A stretch of DNA of 22,830 nt from a virus: IMG/VR virus record IMGVR_UViG_3300046822_000181, positions 1-22,830 of that record; one strand, given 5' to 3'. Shown here one piece after another: positions 1 through 5,771 of the stretch; position 1 is the stretch's first letter, and each line of letters opens with the position of its first letter. Both the position numbers and the translations under genes were made by a program. Under the pieces are notes generated by a model. It did no database searches and was not told the origin of the DNA. It saw only the letters and a program-made list of their open reading frames with translations.

Positions 1-741
1 CTCGGCGGTTCCCTCGATTGTGGCCAGCCGTTGCTCGACGGCTTTGAAGCCACTACGAGGTGGTTTTGGCGCGCCGCGCCGCCCCCCCCGGCTTTGGGGG
101 GGGCTTAGGGGGGGTCTTTCTTGTCTTGTCTGGTACTGTCTTGTAGTCGCGCGCGACGTTTCGTCGGGGGTTTCACACCCCGTTTCATGCTGCGTTTCGA
201 AACGCGTTTCAGGTATTCGCATTAGTGGTATGTAATGCGTTTCAGTCGGTGTTTCGAAACGCGTTTCAGTAGGTGTTTCTGGGTGGGCTTGTCCGTTTGG
301 TTTGTCGGGTGGTGGAGCGCCGTTGTGGTTTGCCCTCCAACGCTTGAGACGCTCCCGGTCAACCTCCCTGGTGCGGGCTGATTTGAGCTTCCGATCGTAG
401 GCGTCGAGCACCTGCTCAGCGACCACCGGATGATACCAGCGATTGTCGGCGCACAGCACGAACCCGTGCATGGCAACCGGCCGGTGCCTTGCCCATGCCC
501 GCATATCCTCGCCAAAGTCAGCGAGCATGCAGAGTTCCTCTTCGTCGTTGGGCAAGCTGCCGGCAGGGCATTGCAGCATGGCAGACCAGTACAGCTTGAG
601 CGAGGCAATACCGCCGCGGCCATCCTTGCGGGCAGCCCGATACCAGCTGCTGGTAAACATCCGATGCCCCCAGAGCTGCATCCACTCGAAGCCGCGCAGG
701 TCGCAGTCCGGTGGCGTCAATGGATGCGGCAGATCACTCAT
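1..741 (-). CDS. DUF1376-like phage replication protein, 3' end beyond window
   Basis: Open from ATG at 741 to the left edge (247 codons seen, no stop). The N-terminal ~130 residues, rich in W, Y and L (for example SSWYRAARKDGRGG, ASLKLYWSAMLQCPAGSLPNDEEEL, NRWYHPVVAEQVLDAYDRKL), look like the DUF1376/replisome-organiser N-terminal fold found in phage replication proteins. A basic stretch (REVDRERLKRWRANH) leads into a linker made of ET-x-x tetrapeptides encoded by 12-bp repeats, then a Pro/Gly/Arg-rich stretch over C8/G8 tracts, then a helical region (GFKAVEQRLATIEG). A GGGAGAG ribosome site lies 5-6 nt before the ATG, which overlaps the upstream stop as ATGA. Likely role: origin recognition or helicase loading at phage replication start. 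The family call is by eye; the C-terminal domain is not visible. Confidence 0.6.
   Translation of the reverse strand, partial: MSDLPHPLTPPDCDLRGFEWMQLWGHRMFTSSWYRAARKDGRGGIASLKLYWSAMLQCPAGSLPNDEEELCMLADFGEDMRAWARHRPVAMHGFVLCADNRWYHPVVAEQVLDAYDRKLKSARTREVDRERLKRWRANHNGAPPPDKPNGQAHPETPTETRFETPTETHYIPLMRIPETRFETQHETGCETPDETSRATTRQYQTRQERPPLSPPQSRGGRRGAPKPPRSGFKAVEQRLATIEGTAE
81..114. repeat. C8/G8 hairpin followed by a G7 tract
   Basis: A run of eight C (82-89) and a run of eight G (96-103) can pair around the 6-nt loop GGCTTT, with an extra G81-C104 pair. A further seven-G run (108-114) follows on the plus strand, so G-quadruplex formation is also conceivable. It lies inside the replication gene, about 45 bp from the 12-bp repeat array. 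There is no classical U-tract, so terminator function is doubtful. Confidence 0.6.
158..286. repeat. GTTTC array with 12-bp period (candidate iterons)
   Basis: On the plus strand GTTTC starts at 158, 170, 182, 194, 206, then 239, 251, 263 and 275: five and four units at exactly 12-bp steps, separated by 33 bp. Two units continue as GTTTCGAAACGC and create the 12-bp palindrome CGTTTCGAAACG (193-204, 250-261 with one end base changed). The array lies in frame inside the minus-strand replication gene and encodes E-T-x-x repeats. It could be a replication origin iteron set, a peptide repeat, or both. Confidence 0.8.
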
Positions 742-1169
742 GGCCGCTCTCCCAATGTCACCACATAAATCCGCCGCCCACGCCCCACGCCTCGTGTCTC
801 GGTGACCACGCCAGCCTCGTCCAACGCCCGCCTGATCTGCCTCCCGCCTTCACTGCTACTGATACCCAAAAACCTGGCCATCCAGTTCGCCGACGGCACC
901 CGGCAACCCACCTCCAGCTTTGGCAAGATCCACCGGGCGATCTTGTCGCGGTGCGATCGGCCTTCCGGCCTCGAATGTGAATACGAGGTGACCATAGTAC
1001 GCGCTCCCTTGCTCAGGCCACGGAGCTGCGTTATGAAGGGGGCGTCAGTTGGTTCTTCCCCTTCGGTGGGTGCAACCCCGAAGCCAGTTATGCAGTTACA
1101 GTTCGCCCCGGTTCCCGCCGGGGCGTTCTCGTTTGTGGCACGGAATGCGTTGAGTCGGTAGAGGCTCAT
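738..1169 (-). CDS. Winged-helix-like phage protein
   Basis: 143 aa if started at ATG 1169. The C-terminal ~85 residues look like a winged helix: a helix with KIARWILPKL, then SANWMARFLGISSSEGGRQIRRALDEAGVV as helix-turn-helix, and a basic wing (GVGRGRRIYVVT). Likely a DNA-binding protein for early regulation or replication. The start is uncertain. ATG 1169 has a GGGAGGG site and overlaps the upstream stop (ATGA), whereas ATG 995 has AAGGGAG and would remove a low-complexity N-terminus encoded over a strong hairpin. The stop overlaps the next start as ATGA (738-741), so the two genes are probably translationally coupled. Confidence 0.55.
   Translation of the reverse strand: MSLYRLNAFRATNENAPAGTGANCNCITGFGVAPTEGEEPTDAPFITQLRGLSKGARTMVTSYSHSRPEGRSHRDKIARWILPKLEVGCRVPSANWMARFLGISSSEGGRQIRRALDEAGVVTETRGVGRGRRIYVVTLGERP
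1085..1125. other. GC-rich hairpin with adjacent CAGTT repeats
   Basis: CGCCCCGG (1104-1111) and CCGGGGCG (1118-1125) form a perfect 8-bp stem around a 6-nt loop. Directly beside it, CAGTT occurs three times (1085, 1093, 1099). It sits under the optional N-terminal extension of the winged-helix gene, between its two possible starts. It could be an RNA regulatory structure; there is no clear U-tract. Confidence 0.4.
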
Positions 1170-1267
1170 CGCACGCCCTCCCCCATTGTCACCACCACCA
1201 CCCACGTCGCGCCGGCGCTCAGCGCCCACGCGCACACCGTCAGGGCAAGGGCGCGGAGCAGGCTCAT
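1166..1267 (-). CDS. 33-aa membrane peptide
   Basis: A short frame that begins MSLLRALALTVCAWALSAG and continues through TWVVVV, giving one predicted membrane span followed by a short charged tail (EGVR). Its ATG overlaps the stop of the VRR-NUC gene (ATGA at 1264-1267) and its own stop overlaps the next ATG (ATGA at 1166-1169). This two-sided coupling supports translation. No family is recognised; with a second tiny membrane peptide in the same operon it may have a host-membrane or exclusion role, but that is inference. Confidence 0.45.
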   Translation of the reverse strand: MSLLRALALTVCAWALSAGATWVVVVTMGEGVR

Positions 1268-1758
1268 GCGGCCATGTCCGTGTATGGCCTCAAGGGCACG
1301 CCAGCCGCCGCCAGGAACGCCAGCACGGCGGGGAGCGAGTTGCACACCGCGATCTCCATGCCCGCCTCACGCAGCCGCGGGAACTCGTCCTCCTGGCCCA
1401 CCAGTTCGCGCAGGGAGCCCCGCCGGGTCCGCACGATGCGTGTGCGCGAGAGCTTGCCGCCGCGGCGCTTCAGCTCCACGCCGTAGATGCGGCCACCGAA
1501 CACGATCTGCACATCCGGCCAGCCGCGTTTAAGGCCCATGCGGGCCAGCTTGGCCGCATAGCGGGGCGGGAGCGGGACGTTTCCGGCCGGAAACGTCGTC
1601 CACCGGGCTGGTGGCAGCAACAGCTTGTCGAGCGCGTCCGCCACGCTGGCATGCAGCTCGTCCTCGGGCCGGATCTCCTCCACCAGCCGGTAGCGTGCCG
1701 GGGTGCGGATCGCGACGCCCTGGACGCCGCCACCGACGCGCATCGGAGCATCGCTCAC
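1264..1758 (-). CDS. VRR-NUC domain nuclease
   Basis: 164 aa, the usual size of small stand-alone phage VRR-NUC proteins of the PD-(D/E)XK superfamily. Visible core: an N-terminal acidic helix (PEDELHASVADALDKLL), W53 and FPAGN, then the conserved block ARMGLKRGWPDVQIVFGGRIYGVELKRRGG with likely catalytic D82, E95 and K97, and KLSRTR, which fits the conserved G-x-LS that follows. Such proteins cut branched or replication-associated DNA and sit in phage replication modules, as here. GTG 1758 is chosen because it overlaps the upstream stop (GTGA); GTG 1764 and ATG 1743 are alternatives. The 3' end overlaps the 33-aa gene. Confidence 0.8.
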   Translation of the reverse strand: MSDAPMRVGGGVQGVAIRTPARYRLVEEIRPEDELHASVADALDKLLLPPARWTTFPAGNVPLPPRYAAKLARMGLKRGWPDVQIVFGGRIYGVELKRRGGKLSRTRIVRTRRGSLRELVGQEDEFPRLREAGMEIAVCNSLPAVLAFLAAAGVPLRPYTDMAA

Positions 1759-1868
1759 CGCCACAGCAGCAGCACCGCGATCAGCGCGTCAGCCAGCAGC
1801 CACAGCAGCAGCAACTCCAGCGCGAGCAGCATGCGGTCGCCCTCCAACTTGTCGAGCTGCGCCGCCAT
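1755..1868 (-). CDS. 37-aa membrane peptide
   Basis: A short charged N-terminus (MAAQLDKLEGDR) is followed by an almost uninterrupted hydrophobic helix (LLALELLLLWLLADALIAVLLLW), one membrane span. The start overlaps the upstream stop (TGATG at 1866-1870) and the stop overlaps the nuclease start (GTGA), so it is likely translated. It is too short for family assignment. A longer frame running upstream to 2045 is Arg/Pro-rich and antisense-like, so the short form is preferred. Confidence 0.5.
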   Translation of the reverse strand: MAAQLDKLEGDRMLLALELLLLWLLADALIAVLLLWR

Positions 1869-2251
1869 CAATCGGCCGCCTCGGGCTGCACATCGGCGCC
1901 AACTTCGGCACTGCATCCGGTCGCTCCGTTCGATTGCCGGCTCTCGAGATAGTCGGCCTCGGCGTCCAGCTCGTCGGCCAGGCGGCGCAGACGCACCGCC
2001 TCGGCCCGCAGCATCGCCGCGCCGCGCACGCGGAACCGGTTCCACTCGTTGAGCAGCACCGGGCGAATGCCAGCCAACCGGTAGTAGAGCGTATGGACGC
2101 GCCAGGGCGTGATGCCGAGCTCGGGCGCGACATCGGCCAGCGACTGGTCCCAGGACAGGCCCCAGCGGCGCCGCGCGCCCACCAGCTTGCGTACCAAGGG
2201 GATGGCCAGCTCGGCCAGGTCGTCACAGGAGTTTCGTGGTGACTCGGCCAC
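1868..2251 (-). CDS. HTH-like early regulatory protein
   Basis: 127 aa. Residues ~30-75 (RWGLSWDQSLADVAPELGITPWRVHTLYYRL) read as a helix-turn-helix of the sigma-like or phage-regulator type. A long Arg/Ala-rich helix follows (MLRAEAVRLRRLADELDAEADYLE, probable coiled coil) and then an acidic tail. The start is GTG 2251 without a clear ribosome site, but it lies 5 nt after the stop of an SD-led short ORF, so reinitiation is plausible. In position it matches phage activator or accessory regulators downstream of cro. The exact family is unknown. Confidence 0.55.
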   Translation of the reverse strand: MAESPRNSCDDLAELAIPLVRKLVGARRRWGLSWDQSLADVAPELGITPWRVHTLYYRLAGIRPVLLNEWNRFRVRGAAMLRAEAVRLRRLADELDAEADYLESRQSNGATGCSAEVGADVQPEAAD

Positions 2252-2256
2252 GACGC

Positions 2257-2331
2257 TTACGCCACTACGCCAAGCTGCCAGAACGAGCTGAGCGGGAGTC
2301 GTCGTGTGAGCAGGCCATTGTGTGTGTGCAT
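2257..2331 (-). CDS. 24-aa leader-like ORF with strong ribosome site
   Basis: ATG at 2331 has AAGGGAGGG 7 nt upstream, among the best ribosome sites in this operon. The peptide begins MHTHNGLLTRRLPLSS and ends at TAA 2257, 5 nt before the GTG of the HTH-like gene. It may serve to deliver ribosomes to that weakly initiated start, or it may be a peptide of its own. It is too short to classify. Confidence 0.35.
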   Translation of the reverse strand: MHTHNGLLTRRLPLSSFWQLGVVA

Positions 2332-2367
2332 ACGTTTCCCTCCCTTGGTGCAGGCGTCGTCAAGCGT

Positions 2368-2583
2368 TCAGGCAGCCTCCGCTGGCTCGCGGCAGGCACA
2401 ATCATGCGGCTCCCAAAGGTCGGGCCTCAGCAGATGACGTGGGATGCCGGTAATGCGGCTGATGGCCGGAACCCGCTCAGCGGGTATCTGTCGCCACTGC
2501 GAGACAGCACCCCGCTCGATCCCGAGTTCCCGAGCGATCAAGGCCCGGAAACCACGGCAGGCGGGGGAGCGCAGCAAGTCCAT
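2368..2583 (-). CDS. Cro-like HTH regulator (YdaS-type)
   Basis: 71 aa. The segment ALIARELGIERGAVSQWRQI followed by PAERV and ISRITGIPRHLLRPDLW matches the YdaS/Cro-like pattern (HTH with AVSQW, then the IPA-RV and TGI-RH-LRPD signature). It is divergent from the repressor remnant across a palindromic control region and heads the early minus-strand operon, as expected for Cro. Start: ATG 2583 gives the usual short N-terminus; ATG 2604 would add seven residues. Neither has a strong Shine-Dalgarno. The Cys/Glu-rich C-terminal tail is unremarkable. Confidence 0.7.
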   Translation of the reverse strand: MDLLRSPACRGFRALIARELGIERGAVSQWRQIPAERVPAISRITGIPRHLLRPDLWEPHDCACREPAEAA

Positions 2584-2647
2584 TCCGGTGAGGACAGCGG
2601 GCATCCGACCACGTTAAGCGACCCTAAACGGCTTGGCAAGCCATCAA

Positions 2648-2673
2648 TGTGCGGAAACGCACAATATTTGTGC
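2648..2673. promoter_or_regulatory. Two interleaved palindromic operators
   Basis: TGTGCGGAAACGCACA (2648-2663) is a perfect 6-4-6 palindrome and GCACAATATTTGTGC (2659-2673) is a perfect 6-3-6 palindrome. They share the middle half-site, giving TGTGC / GCACA / TGTGC. The element lies between the divergent Cro-like and repressor genes, where cI/Cro operators are expected. A weak promoter for the plus strand could be TTGTGC (2668) with GTTATG (2691), overlapping the second palindrome. Confidence 0.7.
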
Positions 2674-2709
2674 AGGGAAACTAAACTCGCGTTATGGCAT
2701 ACCAAGGGT

Positions 2710-3074
2710 ATGACCATTGGCGAACGAATCGCGGCTGCCAGGACGAATGCAGGGCTATCCCAACAGGATGTGGCCAGGGCGTTGGGCGAAGCGCGGTTAA
2801 TCAGTGGGAAAGCGGCACGACCAAGCCCTCGATCACGAGGCGGGCACAGCTCGCCGTCCTGCTGGATATGCGGATAACCGACCTGATCCCCGGCATGCCG
2901 GTGGACGAAATCACAGAGGCAATAGCTCAGATAATTCGAGCAGTGCCGCCAGACAAGCAGGCAGGACTTGTGCTGATGATCGAGCATACCGCAAGGTTAC
3001 TCGCTGATCCTCCCCCAGACCTACCACCGGATAGCCCAGCGCCTCGACGAACAAGGAAGAAGCAGCATTCCTAG
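2710..3074 (+). pseudogene. HTH_3 phage repressor with broken frame
   Basis: From ATG 2710 the frame encodes MTIGERIAAARTNAGLSQQDVARALG, a textbook HTH_3 start. The expected continuation (RSAVNQWESGTTKPS, then RRAQLAVLLDMRITDL) is in the frame one base back (-1), beginning around 2787. Joined, the turn would also lack about two residues that normally sit between ALG and RSAV, which suggests a deletion of about 7 bp. The second frame continues through PVDEITEAIAQIIRAVP to the stop at 3072-3074, with a Pro-rich basic tail and no visible peptidase S24 domain. Unless translation shifts frame, the repressor is inactive. A sequencing error is possible. Confidence 0.65.
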
Positions 3075-3484
3075 CCTCGTTTAGCCGGTCTAACCTGATT
3101 TTGGCTGCATCCCACATTTCCGCTTGCACACCCTGTTCAGGGTCGCTAAACTTACCTCCGTCAATTGATGACGTGAGGATTTGGTTATGGACGGCGGCGG
3201 CACGTATCGGCACGACGGCCTCCTTTCCCCTTATCGTCGGTGTCCCGTCCAAGGGGGCCGAACCGATCTTGCGTCCCTGACGCCCGCCGAGAGCCAGCGT
3301 CATCACATCGTAATCGCGAGAACTCTGGCCGCAACACTTCAATCGCCAGTTGCTCCTGTTGCTGCCACCTCGCAGCGTCAACCATCCGTTACTGAAGCGG
3401 TAGAATCCCATCATTGTCAGCAGGATACATCGGATTTCTCCGATTGCGCTGCATCCACAGTAAAATATCGTTGGAGAACAAACG
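3075..3484. other. Gene-poor control region
   Basis: About 410 bp without a convincing gene. A minus-strand frame (2911-3510) crosses it but lacks a ribosome site, GC-rich third positions and recognised motifs. Visible sites are the dyad CGTCA-ATTGA-TGACG (3159-3173, extended with one bulge by CCTC/GAGG) and the perfect 6-4-6 palindrome ATCGGATTTCTCCGAT (3429-3444). A -10-like TAAAAT (3461) lies 24 nt before the first plus-strand early gene. It is likely the promoter-operator for that operon. Confidence 0.4.
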
Positions 3485-3661
3485 ATGCCCCGGCGACCAC
3501 GCCCCGTCACGTATGCGGAGGCGATGGCCGCCCTGCTGGACGCCTACCTGTCGGTGCTGAGCCTGCTGGAACTGCGCCTCGGTGCGCAGACCCGCGAGCG
3601 CCTGGAGCTGCTGCGGGATCGGCTGGCGCTGGTGGCGAGGCGCGACAACGGCCGGCGATAA
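3485..3661 (+). CDS. 58-aa helical protein, first gene of plus-strand early operon
   Basis: ATG 3485 has GGAG 9 nt upstream (GGAGAACAAACG). The basic N-terminus (MPRRPRPVTYAEAM) is followed by two leucine-rich amphipathic helices (ALLDAYLSVLSLLELRLG and RERLELLRDRLALVARR), probably a small helical-hairpin or coiled-coil dimer. No family is recognised. Its place just after the palindrome-bearing control region suggests an early accessory protein. Confidence 0.5.
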   Translation: MPRRPRPVTYAEAMAALLDAYLSVLSLLELRLGAQTRERLELLRDRLALVARRDNGRR

Positions 3662-3692
3662 GCCGGAGCTGGCAGCAATCCCGGAGGGCGGC

Positions 3693-3899
3693 ATGAGCGA
3701 CGACCCGGTGGTCGCACTCGAAGCGGCGATGGCGATGACGCGCAAGATCAACCGCAAGGTCGATGAGCTGCTGGCCCCCCTCGAACGCGAGATGACGATC
3801 ATGCAGTGGCCTGCCGAATATCGCGCGATCATGTGGGAAGCGGTCCTGCTCGGTGCCAAGCAACGCATGGAAGACGTAGCCAGCGAGGCGGCGCCATGA
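3693..3899 (+). CDS. 68-aa helical early protein
   Basis: ATG 3693 has a good GGAGGG site 4 nt upstream. The protein is mostly helical and charged (VVALEAAMAMTRKINRKVDELL, then EREMTIMQWPAEYRAIMWEAV). No recognised domain. Its stop overlaps the next start as ATGA (3896-3899), pointing to coupled translation. A longer upstream frame from 3582 is out of character (Trp/Arg/Cys-rich) and was dropped. Confidence 0.55.
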   Translation: MSDDPVVALEAAMAMTRKINRKVDELLAPLEREMTIMQWPAEYRAIMWEAVLLGAKQRMEDVASEAAP

Positions 3900-4183
3900 C
3901 CGGCACCGGCACCTGCCCCGATCTGCTCGCGGCGCTGAAGCTGCGCCAGCGAGATCTCGAGCTTGATGCGGTCGCGGTGAAAAGCCGCATCGAGGAGGTG
4001 GCCGAGCTGATCGCCATGCTCGAGCATCCGCAGCGCAAGCGCGGCCGCCCACCGGGACCGCGGGCCGTATTCACCCCCCGCCGTGTCACCCCCTCCGACC
4101 CGCCGCTGCATGTCGCCGGCGCAAACCACCAGCCGCCAGACGATGACGAACTGCCGTTCCAGTCAGACGTCTCCGGCGCGTAA
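3896..4183 (+). CDS. 95-aa protein with coiled coil and AT-hook-like motif
   Basis: The N-terminal ~50 residues form a coiled coil (LLAALKLRQRDLELDAVAVKSRIEEVAELIAMLE). This is followed by QRKRGRPPGPR, whose R-G-R-P core resembles an AT-hook, and a Pro-rich, acidic tail ending DDDELPFQSDVSGA. It could be a dimeric minor-groove DNA-binding accessory protein, though basic Pro-rich linkers can mimic AT-hooks. It starts within the previous gene's stop (ATGA). Confidence 0.5.
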   Translation: MTGTGTCPDLLAALKLRQRDLELDAVAVKSRIEEVAELIAMLEHPQRKRGRPPGPRAVFTPRRVTPSDPPLHVAGANHQPPDDDELPFQSDVSGA

Positions 4184-4198
4184 CAGGGAGACCACACC

Positions 4199-4417
4199 AT
4201 GATTTCCGACGACTACCAGAACCTGGCTGACCGCATCGCCGGATACGCCAACCGCCTCGAGCCCATCATGCCGAGCGTCGCAAAGCACATCGCCGCCAAC
4301 CTGCTGGCCCTGGCCGAGCAGGTGAAGCACCTGGAGAACGTGCCGCTGCGGCTGGACTCGCCCGAGGTGCGGCTGGGCTTCCACAAGCTGCTCCGGGAGC
4401 GCCACGATGCCGAGTAA
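4199..4417 (+). CDS. 72-aa early protein of unknown function
   Basis: ATG 4199 follows a clear GGGAG site (CAGGGAGACCACACC). Predicted helical: DDYQNLADRIAGYANRLEPIM, AKHIAANLLALAEQVKHLE, then VRLGFHKLLRERHDAE. No family recognised. The 3' end overlaps the Gp157-like gene by 11 nt. With Gp157 and ERF downstream it probably belongs to the recombination-replication cassette. Confidence 0.55.
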   Translation: MISDDYQNLADRIAGYANRLEPIMPSVAKHIAANLLALAEQVKHLENVPLRLDSPEVRLGFHKLLRERHDAE

Positions 4418-4886
4418 GCTGCCCAGCTCCCACGCCATCCAGAACGCCATGGTGGCGGCTCAGCGCGCTATCAGCGAACTGCCTGACGACGGCGACAACG
4501 TCCTCTTGCTCAACACGATCGAAGGGGAATCGGATGTGCTTGAGGTGCTCGACCGCGTGATAGAGCACGCCATTGCCGACGCTAAGCTGGTCGAGCTTGC
4601 GCGCGAGCGGGCCAAACGCATCGAGGAACGCGCTAAGCGAACCCGCAACGTCGCGCTGCAGATTATCGAAGCGCTGGGCGTGTCGCCGCTAGAGCGCCCC
4701 GTATATACGGCATCTGTCAGCTATCACCGCGAGTTAGGCTCGCTCGATGAGAGCACACTGCCGGCAGAGTTCTGGCGTCACGCCCCGGACAAGGTGGCGA
4801 TCACCAAGGCCCTGCGCGCCGGCAAGGAAATCCCCGGCGCCTCGCTCGGCAACGACCAGCCTAGATTGACCCTGAGGACCGCCTGA
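4407..4886 (+). CDS. Siphovirus Gp157-like protein
   Basis: 159 aa, the normal size for this family. Features: a helical N-terminal half (IEGESDVLEVLDRVIEHAIADAKLVELARERAKRIEERAKRTRN), then ALQIIEALGVSPLERPVYTASVSYHRELGSLDESTLPAEFWR and KVAITKALRAGKEIPGASL, which match the Gp157 pattern (IP/LPxEFxR, DKxxIxKALKxGxxIPGAxL). Gp157-like genes commonly sit next to ERF or RecT annealing genes, as here, with a single base between them. The family is known for association with phage recombination modules and resistance phenotypes; the biochemical role is unclear. A GGGAG site lies 7 nt before ATG 4407. Confidence 0.8.
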   Translation: MPSKLPSSHAIQNAMVAAQRAISELPDDGDNVLLLNTIEGESDVLEVLDRVIEHAIADAKLVELARERAKRIEERAKRTRNVALQIIEALGVSPLERPVYTASVSYHRELGSLDESTLPAEFWRHAPDKVAITKALRAGKEIPGASLGNDQPRLTLRTA

Positions 4887-4887
4887 C

Positions 4888-5754
4888 ATGAACGAGATTG
4901 CCCCCGTTAACAGCACCGCTCTAATGAGCTTCATCGAGCGCGCCGCCATAAACCCAGACTTCGACGTGCAGAAGTTTGGCGAATTGCTACGGATGCAACG
5001 CGAGATGGAACACGACCAGGCACGCCGCGCATTCAACCAAGCTATGGCGATAACGCAGGCTGACATGCCGCCGGTCGTTCGCAGTGCCACCAACAAGCAC
5101 CTGAACAACAAGTACGCCAAGCTTGAGGATGTCGACCGGGAGATGCGCCCGATCTACACGGCGCACGGCTTCAGTGTTCGCTTCGGATCGGCGCCTGCTC
5201 CCGAGGGATACATCCGCATCACCTGCACGGTGGCGCATGCGTCTGGCTATTTCGAGGAGAACTACCTGGACGCGCCGACCAACAACGTTGGCTCGCAGGG
5301 TGGCAGAACGGCCACAACTGGCGTGCAGGCGGTAGGTTCAGCGGTCACATACTTGAGGCGCTATCTCTTGGGCATGGTGTTCAACATCGTCCTGGCAGAC
5401 GACGACGATGACGGTGAGGGCATGCGCTCTCAGCCAGCCTCCACGCCACGCTACCAGCGCAAGGTAGATCCAACGCCCTATGAGGCTGGCCAGCGCGAGA
5501 CAGACGAGGAGAGATGGAAGCGCAACCTGCTGGCCAAGCTGGCATCGGCGCAATCGCGGGCCGATGTCGTCGCGGTCGGTGCCCTGAAATCGGTCCATGC
5601 TGCGCAGAACTCCGGCATACCGGAACTGAGCATGTGGGTCACAAAAGCGCTGAACGACGCCTTCGCCAGGTTCCCAGCCGACGAGACAGAGGCCGTAGAC
5701 GACGACCTGGACGAGGTCGCGATCGCTGGGGAGGAGAAGCTCGCGGCGGGCTGA
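4888..5754 (+). CDS. erf: ERF-family single-strand annealing protein
   Basis: 288 aa. The ERF domain spans roughly residues 10-175: a helical start (LMSFIERAAINPDFDVQKFGELL), then NKHLNNKYAKLEDVDREMRPIYTAHGFSVRF, and the signature QAVGSAVTYLRRYLLGMVFN (147-166). The acidic run DDDDD (171-175) follows, then a helical C-terminal region and acidic tail. ERF proteins pair complementary single strands during phage recombination and genome circularisation. It follows the Gp157-like gene by one base. A C-terminal acidic tail like this often recruits host SSB or nuclease partners; that part is inference. Confidence 0.9.
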   Translation: MNEIAPVNSTALMSFIERAAINPDFDVQKFGELLRMQREMEHDQARRAFNQAMAITQADMPPVVRSATNKHLNNKYAKLEDVDREMRPIYTAHGFSVRFGSAPAPEGYIRITCTVAHASGYFEENYLDAPTNNVGSQGGRTATTGVQAVGSAVTYLRRYLLGMVFNIVLADDDDDGEGMRSQPASTPRYQRKVDPTPYEAGQRETDEERWKRNLLAKLASAQSRADVVAVGALKSVHAAQNSGIPELSMWVTKALNDAFARFPADETEAVDDDLDEVAIAGEEKLAAG

Positions 5755-5760
5755 CGGCGC

Positions 5761-5769
5761 TGATATAAT
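5761..5769 (+). promoter_or_regulatory. Extended -10 promoter (TGATATAAT)
   Basis: TG-A-TATAAT is a perfect extended -10 element in otherwise GC-rich DNA, starting just after the ERF stop. No good -35 is visible, which extended -10 promoters tolerate. The predicted start near 5776 falls in the first arm of the hairpin at 5772-5805. It would drive the two membrane-protein genes starting at 5876 and 6141. Confidence 0.6.
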
Positions 5770-5771
5770 TC

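Noticed and set aside
20-235. 71-aa plus-strand frame with a VS-x-x repeat
   Set aside because: It is antisense to the replication gene; the periodicity comes from the 12-bp DNA repeat.
222-623. 133-aa minus-strand frame over the repeat array
   Set aside because: It is Cys/Pro/Arg/Ser-rich and a shadow of the DUF1376-like gene, which is open through the same region in another frame with sensible composition.
2911-3510. 199-aa minus-strand frame across the control region
   Set aside because: No ribosome site, no codon bias toward GC, half of it antisense to the repressor, and no motif recognised.
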